From Thioalkalivibrio nitratireducens (lineage in GTDB: Bacteria > Pseudomonadota > Gammaproteobacteria > Ectothiorhodospirales > Ectothiorhodospiraceae): DNA of 15,903 nucleotides. The stretch spans positions 1 to 15,903 of the forward strand of contig JAABSN010000076.1 of the NCBI GenBank assembly GCA_011390385.1. Reading direction: 5' to 3'. Positions 9,004 to 15,903 of this stretch are shown here, in pieces. Both the position numbers and the translations under genes were made by a program. Each line of letters opens with the position of its first letter. Position 1 is the first letter of the stretch. Under the pieces are notes generated by a model. That model did no database searches. It saw nothing but the letters and a program-made list of their open reading frames with translations, and was not told the DNA's origin.

Positions 9004-9458
9004 GTTGCGGGCGATACCAGCGCACCGACACTCTCCAGCGGTAATCGCAGGCCCTGTTCAAAGCGGCGCAGGGTTCGTTGCACCAGAGGACTGCGCAGTG
9101 GCCAGTGTTCGATGGCTTCCGTGGCCGTCAGCCAGTGCGTTGCAAGGATGGCGGGATCCCGTTTCGTGGGGCCCGCTGCGGGCCGGGCACTGCCCGTGAA
9201 GGCGACCCGCATGGTCACGGCGCCGCCGGGCAGCGCCAGAAGGTCGCAGCCGAGCCACGCCTCGGGGCTGAAGTCGAAGCAGGTCTCCTCGCGAACTTCG
9301 CGTACGACCGCCTCCAGGAGCGATTCGCCCGCCTCGAGGTGCCCCGCGGGCTGGTTCAGTACCCGGCTGCCTGCGATCCATTCCTCGACGAAGAGATAAC
9401 GGCCGCGATCGGCGATCACCGCGGCAACGGTCAGGTGGCAACGCAGGCGTTCGGGCAT
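9000..9458 (-). CDS. nudJ: Nudix hydrolase, NudJ-type phosphatase
   Basis: 152 residues (E. coli NudJ is 153). In E. coli this enzyme hydrolyses HMP-PP and nucleoside di/triphosphates. The Nudix box runs from G39 to F61: G39-x5-E45-x7-R53-E-V-R-E57-E58-T-C60-F. The metal-binding Glu residues are all there, but the usual Gly before the last hydrophobic residue is Cys60. NQPAGHLEAGE (35-45) and RSPLVQRTLRRFEQG near the end match NudJ. I chose the ATG at 9458 because the family begins here (P-H-V-T-V-A-like). An in-frame ATG at 9494 would add 12 residues and cannot be excluded. It is the first gene of the minus-strand operon, divergent from icd. Confidence 0.9.
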   Translation of the reverse strand: MPERLRCHLTVAAVIADRGRYLFVEEWIAGSRVLNQPAGHLEAGESLLEAVVREVREETCFDFSPEAWLGCDLLALPGGAVTMRVAFTGSARPAAGPTKRDPAILATHWLTATEAIEHWPLRSPLVQRTLRRFEQGLRLPLESVGALVSPAT

Positions 9459-9530
9459 GGAAGATCCGTCATGGTTCGCGATACATTCATCCATCGCCTG
9501 AAATGATAACGCGGCGCGCAAGTGTCTGCC

Positions 9531-9558
9531 GTGAAGCCCCCGGCCGTTCTTGTATAAT
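9531..9558 (+). promoter_or_regulatory. Promoter of icd
   Basis: A perfect -10 box TATAAT lies at 9553-9558, 38 bp before the icd ATG. Upstream at 16 bp is GTGAAG (9531-9536), a partial -35 match (TGA conserved). The expected start near 9565 gives a leader of about 30 nt, with TGGAG as ribosome site before the ATG. Confidence 0.6.
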
Positions 9559-9596
9559 CCGGGCGTTCCTCCCATTTTGCGACCACTGGAGCCAAC

Positions 9597-10868
<1,272 letters not shown>

Positions 10869-10951
10869 GAATTGCGGTCTCTTTGTCTATGCAATGGAAC
10901 TGGTGAAACTCTTGATGGCCTGAAACTGGATTCCGACGCGTTGTACTACCG

Positions 10952-11275
10952 ATGAGTGATCCCACGCACAAGACAGGGCAGGACGAATCGGTCGCTGTCG
11001 AAGAGTCCCGCCCGGAGCTCAAGCCGCCCAGAAGTTTCAAGGTGGTCTTGCTGAACGACGATTACACCCCGATGGAATTCGTGGTGGAGGTACTGGAGAC
11101 CTTTTTCGCGATGGATCGGGAGAAAGCCACGCGGGTCATGCTGCACGTGCACACCCGCGGCAAGGGTGTTTGCGGTATTTTCAGCCGCGACGTTGCCGAG
11201 ACCAAGGTGGCCCAGGTCAACGATTATGCTCGTCACCACCAGCATCCGCTGCTATGTTCGATGGAGGAGGCCTGA
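10952..11275 (+). CDS. clpS: ATP-dependent Clp protease adaptor ClpS
   Basis: 107 residues. ClpS delivers proteins with N-terminal Leu, Phe, Tyr or Trp (N-degrons) to ClpAP. The degron pocket residues are conserved: Asn35-Asp36-Asp37, Met41 and His67, corresponding to E. coli N34, D35, D36, M40 and H66. The first 27 residues form the flexible, charged N-terminal extension that engages ClpA. The ATG at 10952 has a poor Shine-Dalgarno. The clpA start follows after 5 bp, with its GGAGG ribosome site inside the clpS 3' end, so the two are coupled. Confidence 0.97.
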   Translation: MSDPTHKTGQDESVAVEESRPELKPPRSFKVVLLNDDYTPMEFVVEVLETFFAMDREKATRVMLHVHTRGKGVCGIFSRDVAETKVAQVNDYARHHQHPLLCSMEEA

Positions 11276-11280
11276 ACGCC

Positions 11281-13560
<2,280 letters not shown>

Positions 13561-13596
13561 TTGAGGCGCGGATGCGCGTGGGGCGACCGGATCCGC

Positions 13597-13815
13597 TCAC
13601 TTGTTCCGGTAGACGATTCGGCCCTTGGTGAGGTCGTAAGGGGTCATCTGCACGATGACCTTGTCGCCCCTGAGAATCCGGATGTAGTGCTTGCGCATCT
13701 TTCCCGAGATATGGGCAGTGATCACGTGTCCATTTTCCAGTTCAACGCGGAACATCGTGTTGGGCAGTGTCTCGACAATGGTCCCTTCGAGCTCGATCTC
13801 GTCTTCCTTCGCCAT
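13597..13815 (-). CDS. infA: Translation initiation factor IF-1
   Basis: 72 residues, the exact usual length. A single S1-type OB-fold that binds the ribosomal A site with IF-2 and IF-3. The product [20 protein letters not shown]...RNK is unmistakable, with the [16 protein letters not shown] and YDLTKGRI blocks. GAGG lies just upstream of the ATG (read on the minus strand). It converges with clpA, 36 bp between stops, as in other gammaproteobacteria. No clear intrinsic terminator lies between the two stops. Confidence 0.98.
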   Translation of the reverse strand: MAKEDEIELEGTIVETLPNTMFRVELENGHVITAHISGKMRKHYIRILRGDKVIVQMTPYDLTKGRIVYRNK

Positions 13816-13848
13816 GCAGTTCCTCTTTGATATGCAACAGGAGGCGAC

Positions 13849-13876
13849 ATTATGCGGATGCGTGGCGGGAACTCAA
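13849..13876 (-). promoter_or_regulatory. Probable infA promoter
   Basis: On the minus strand TTGAGT (13876-13871, 4/6) is followed after 16 bp by CATAAT (13854-13849, 5/6). It lies 33 bp upstream of the infA ATG, giving a short leader that contains the ribosome site. Confidence 0.55.
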
Positions 13877-13998
13877 GCACGGCCGCGTTTTTTCCGATTT
13901 TTCCGGCCACCGGCCTCCCATGCGTCCAGCGATCGGTTCGTGGAACTCCCGCTCAGCCGGGAATCGTGTCCCCGCCCAATGGCGGCCTGATGTCGGGT

Positions 13999-14028
13999 TT
14001 GCCGGTCGGGAATTGATGGGCATACACT
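13999..14028 (+). promoter_or_regulatory. Possible fabD promoter
   Basis: TTGCCG (13999-14004, 4/6) and TACACT (14023-14028, 4/6) are separated by 18 bp, about 30 bp ahead of the fabD ATG. This is a plausible but weak match. Some promoter must lie here, because infA upstream is divergent. Confidence 0.4.
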
Positions 14029-14057
14029 ACGCCAGTGTTGAGCGGATCAGGTAAGCC

Positions 14058-14999
14058 ATGGAATCTCAGTGGGCGTTGGTGTTCCCCGGTCAGGGGTCGC
14101 AGTCGGTAGGCATGCTGAATGAGCTGGGCGTTAACCACCCAGTCGTTCGCGCAACGTTCGAGGAAGCCTCCGACGTGCTGGGAGAGGATCTCTGGGCCCT
14201 GTGTCAGAACGGCCCGGTGGAAACACTGAACCGCACCGAATACACCCAGCCCGCGATGCTCGCGGCCGGTGTCGCGGCGTGGCGGGCGCTGATGTCGTTG
14301 ACCGATGCCCGGCCATCGATGCTCGCAGGTCACAGTCTGGGCGAATACAGTGCCCTTGTGGCCGCCGACGCGCTCGACTTTGCTGCTGCGGTGGATCTTG
14401 TTCGCGTTCGTGCCGCCGCGATGCAGAGTGCAGTACCGGAGGGCGAGGGGGCGATGGCCGCCATCCTCGGCATGAATGATGCTTCGGTTCAGGCTCTTTG
14501 CGCCGCTGAGGCCGGCGCCGACGTGCTCGAGCCGGTCAATTTCAACTCACCGGGACAGGTCGTGATCGCCGGGTCCGCAGCGGCCGTGAAACGCGCGATT
14601 GCGGCGGCTCCGGCAGCGGGCGCCAAGCGGGCTCTTCCACTGCCAGTCTCGGTGCCCTCGCACTGCGCATTGATGCGCCCTGCGGCCGAGCAATTGGCCG
14701 CACGGCTGGAAACGACCGTACTGCAGCTTCCGCGCATTCCCGTCCTGCACAATGCCAGCGCTGCATCCGTGGATTCGGTGGCGGCCCTGCGCAGCATTCT
14801 GGCGGAACAACTGTTCCGTCCGGTGCGCTGGGTGGAGACCATCCAGGCGATGCGCGCCAGGGGCGTGCGCATCATGGTCGAGGCCGGACCCGGCCGGGTT
14901 CTGACTGGGCTTGCCAAGCGAATCGACCGCGATCTGCAACTTTTCGAGGTCAGTGACGAGGCGAGTCTCGAGAAGACGCGTGAGGCACTGAATGCGTGA
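14058..14999 (+). CDS. fabD: Malonyl-CoA:ACP transacylase FabD
   Basis: 313 residues (E. coli 309). It transfers malonyl from CoA to acyl carrier protein for fatty-acid elongation in the cytoplasm. The oxyanion motif GQGSQ is at 11-15, the nucleophile Ser93 in GHSLGEY (91-97), the malonyl-binding Arg118 and the catalytic His202 in VPSHCALM (199-206); all match E. coli S92, R117 and H201. The ATG at 14058 is preceded by CAGG. fabG follows, but with a 214-bp gap larger than usual. plsX and fabH, the common upstream neighbours, are absent: the next gene upstream is divergent infA. Confidence 0.97.
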   Translation: MESQWALVFPGQGSQSVGMLNELGVNHPVVRATFEEASDVLGEDLWALCQNGPVETLNRTEYTQPAMLAAGVAAWRALMSLTDARPSMLAGHSLGEYSALVAADALDFAAAVDLVRVRAAAMQSAVPEGEGAMAAILGMNDASVQALCAAEAGADVLEPVNFNSPGQVVIAGSAAAVKRAIAAAPAAGAKRALPLPVSVPSHCALMRPAAEQLAARLETTVLQLPRIPVLHNASAASVDSVAALRSILAEQLFRPVRWVETIQAMRARGVRIMVEAGPGRVLTGLAKRIDRDLQLFEVSDEASLEKTREALNA

Positions 15000-15005
15000 T
15001 GTGGG

Positions 15006-15025
15006 AGATCCCCACGGGGGTCTTT
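15006..15025 (+). terminator. Weak terminator-like hairpin after fabD
   Basis: AGATCCCC and GGGGGTCT can form an 8-bp stem (one T-G wobble) with a loop of 4 nt or less, followed by only TTT. It begins 6 bp after the fabD stop. An alternative overlapping stem (GTGGG at 15001-15005 with CCCAC at 15011-15015) would compete with it, so attenuation between fabD and fabG is conceivable but unproven. Confidence 0.4.
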
Positions 15026-15137
15026 CATGACCGCGGAGCGCCGACAGGAGCGGTGCGGGACGACCTGCCGCGGACTGGATGAATCCGTTTCGGAGCGGCC
15101 CCCGGTGCCTTCAGTGTGCTGGACGAAGCAGACGGGT

Positions 15138-15152
15138 CCTGCATGATGCAGG
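15138..15152. promoter_or_regulatory. Perfect 15-bp palindrome upstream of fabG
   Basis: CCTGCAT-G-ATGCAGG is a perfect inverted repeat, centred about 70 bp ahead of the fabG ATG. Its size and symmetry fit a dimeric regulator site; no matching regulator is known to me, so the role is inference. Confidence 0.4.
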
Positions 15153-15213
15153 GTCGATGTCTGGCGCCGATCACCATCTGAGCAAACATCGTAGCAATCA
15201 AGGAAATCGTAAG

Positions 15214-15903
15214 ATGTCGAAATCCCGAGGAGCAGCCCTGGTTACCGGAGCCAGTCGTGGTATTGGCGCCGCCATTGCCCGACGCCTTGCCGACGACGGC
15301 TGGCCGGTGATCGGAACGGCTACATCCGCCAGGGGAGCGGAGTCCATTTCCTCGGCGCTGGCCGATATCGGTGGACGGGGCGTGGTTCTGGATGTGACCG
15401 ACTCCGCGTCGGTCCAGCTGGCACTGGACGATATCCAGGCGCGTGAAGGCGTGATCGAGGTGCTTGTCAACAACGCCGGGATCACTCGCGACAACCTCCT
15501 GATGCGAATGAAAGATGAGGAATGGGACAGCATCATCGAGACCAACCTCACGGCGGCGGCACGCCTGAGTCAGAAGATGCTCAAGGGCATGATGAAGGCT
15601 CGCCGCGGCCGGATCATATTCATTGGTTCGGTGGTCGGAGCGACCGGGAATCCCGGGCAGACGAATTATGCGGCAGCCAAGGCCGGACTGGCAGGTTTTG
15701 CGCGCGCACTGGCGCGCGAGGTGGGCAGCCGGAATATTACGGTGAACACCGTGGCACCCGGCTTCATCGATACTGACATGACCAGGGATCTCGGCGATGC
15801 GGTGAAATCGAAGCTGCTGGAAGGGATCCCGCTGGCCCGTCTCGGACAACCCGAGGAGATCGCCGCGGCGGTGTCCTTTCTCGCATCGCCGGAAGCAGGG
15901 TAC
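15214..15903 (+). CDS. fabG: 3-oxoacyl-ACP reductase FabG (partial, 3' end cut by window)
   Basis: 230 codons are visible and the frame is still open at the window edge; the family is about 245 residues, so roughly 15 are missing. It is a short-chain dehydrogenase that reduces 3-oxoacyl-ACP with NADPH. Visible elements: nucleotide-binding TGASRGIG (11-18), NNAG (86-89), and the catalytic tetrad Asn111, Ser139 (IFIGSV), Tyr152 and Lys156 (NYAAAKAG), plus APGFIDTDMT (181-190). The ATG at 15214 has AAGGA 9 nt upstream. acpP and fabF would be the expected next genes outside the window. Confidence 0.96.
   Translation, partial: MSKSRGAALVTGASRGIGAAIARRLADDGWPVIGTATSARGAESISSALADIGGRGVVLDVTDSASVQLALDDIQAREGVIEVLVNNAGITRDNLLMRMKDEEWDSIIETNLTAAARLSQKMLKGMMKARRGRIIFIGSVVGATGNPGQTNYAAAKAGLAGFARALAREVGSRNITVNTVAPGFIDTDMTRDLGDAVKSKLLEGIPLARLGQPEEIAAAVSFLASPEAGY

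Overview
The window is GC-rich (roughly 60-65% by eye) gammaproteobacterial chromosome. The organism is probably a sulfur oxidiser of the Chromatiales/Ectothiorhodospiraceae kind. This rests on RdgC, HflD and ClpS/ClpA/infA-type synteny (beta/gammaproteobacterial traits) together with a secreted Gly/Tyr-rich protein resembling sulfur globule proteins. The genus is not determined. No tRNA, rRNA, CRISPR array, prophage gene or intact transposase gene was found, and most genes are core housekeeping genes.

Layout. (1) 1-2720: a repeat-rich left end (imperfect inverted repeat plus a REP unit), then a membrane CDP-alcohol phosphatidyltransferase overlapping by 4 bp a secreted YceI-family protein, a 57-bp REP doublet hairpin, a single-domain rhodanese, and the sulfur-globule-like gene closed by a strong intrinsic terminator. 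(2) 2845-4302: rdgC, then a 537-bp non-coding stretch holding a 124-bp palindromic MITE with IS5-like ends and CTAG duplications, inserted at the edge of a REP unit. (3) 4303-9458, minus strand: nudJ-mnmA-hflD-acnA, read as one probable operon joining a Nudix phosphatase, tRNA 2-thiouridylase, HflD and the TCA enzyme aconitase. (4) 9597-13560, plus strand: icd, then clpS-clpA (N-degron adaptor and unfoldase). (5) infA (minus), convergent with clpA. (6) fabD and a 3'-truncated fabG (plus), start of a fatty-acid synthesis cluster that runs off the window.

The block hflD-mnmA-nudJ / icd / clpS-clpA / infA matches the gene order I recall in Pseudomonas (purB-hflD-mnmA-nudJ ... icd-cspD-clpS-clpA-infA-aat). 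Here purB is replaced by acnA, cspD is missing between icd and clpS, and aat is replaced by a divergent fab cluster without plsX or fabH directly upstream. Aconitase and isocitrate dehydrogenase, consecutive TCA enzymes, therefore flank the tRNA-modification operon on opposite strands.

I did not find a convincing new multi-gene system. The most rewarding items are the REP family (four units in 4.3 kb), the nested MITE, the Ser-Glu tail on the sulfur-globule-like protein, the synteny breaks, and small motif departures in ClpA and NudJ.
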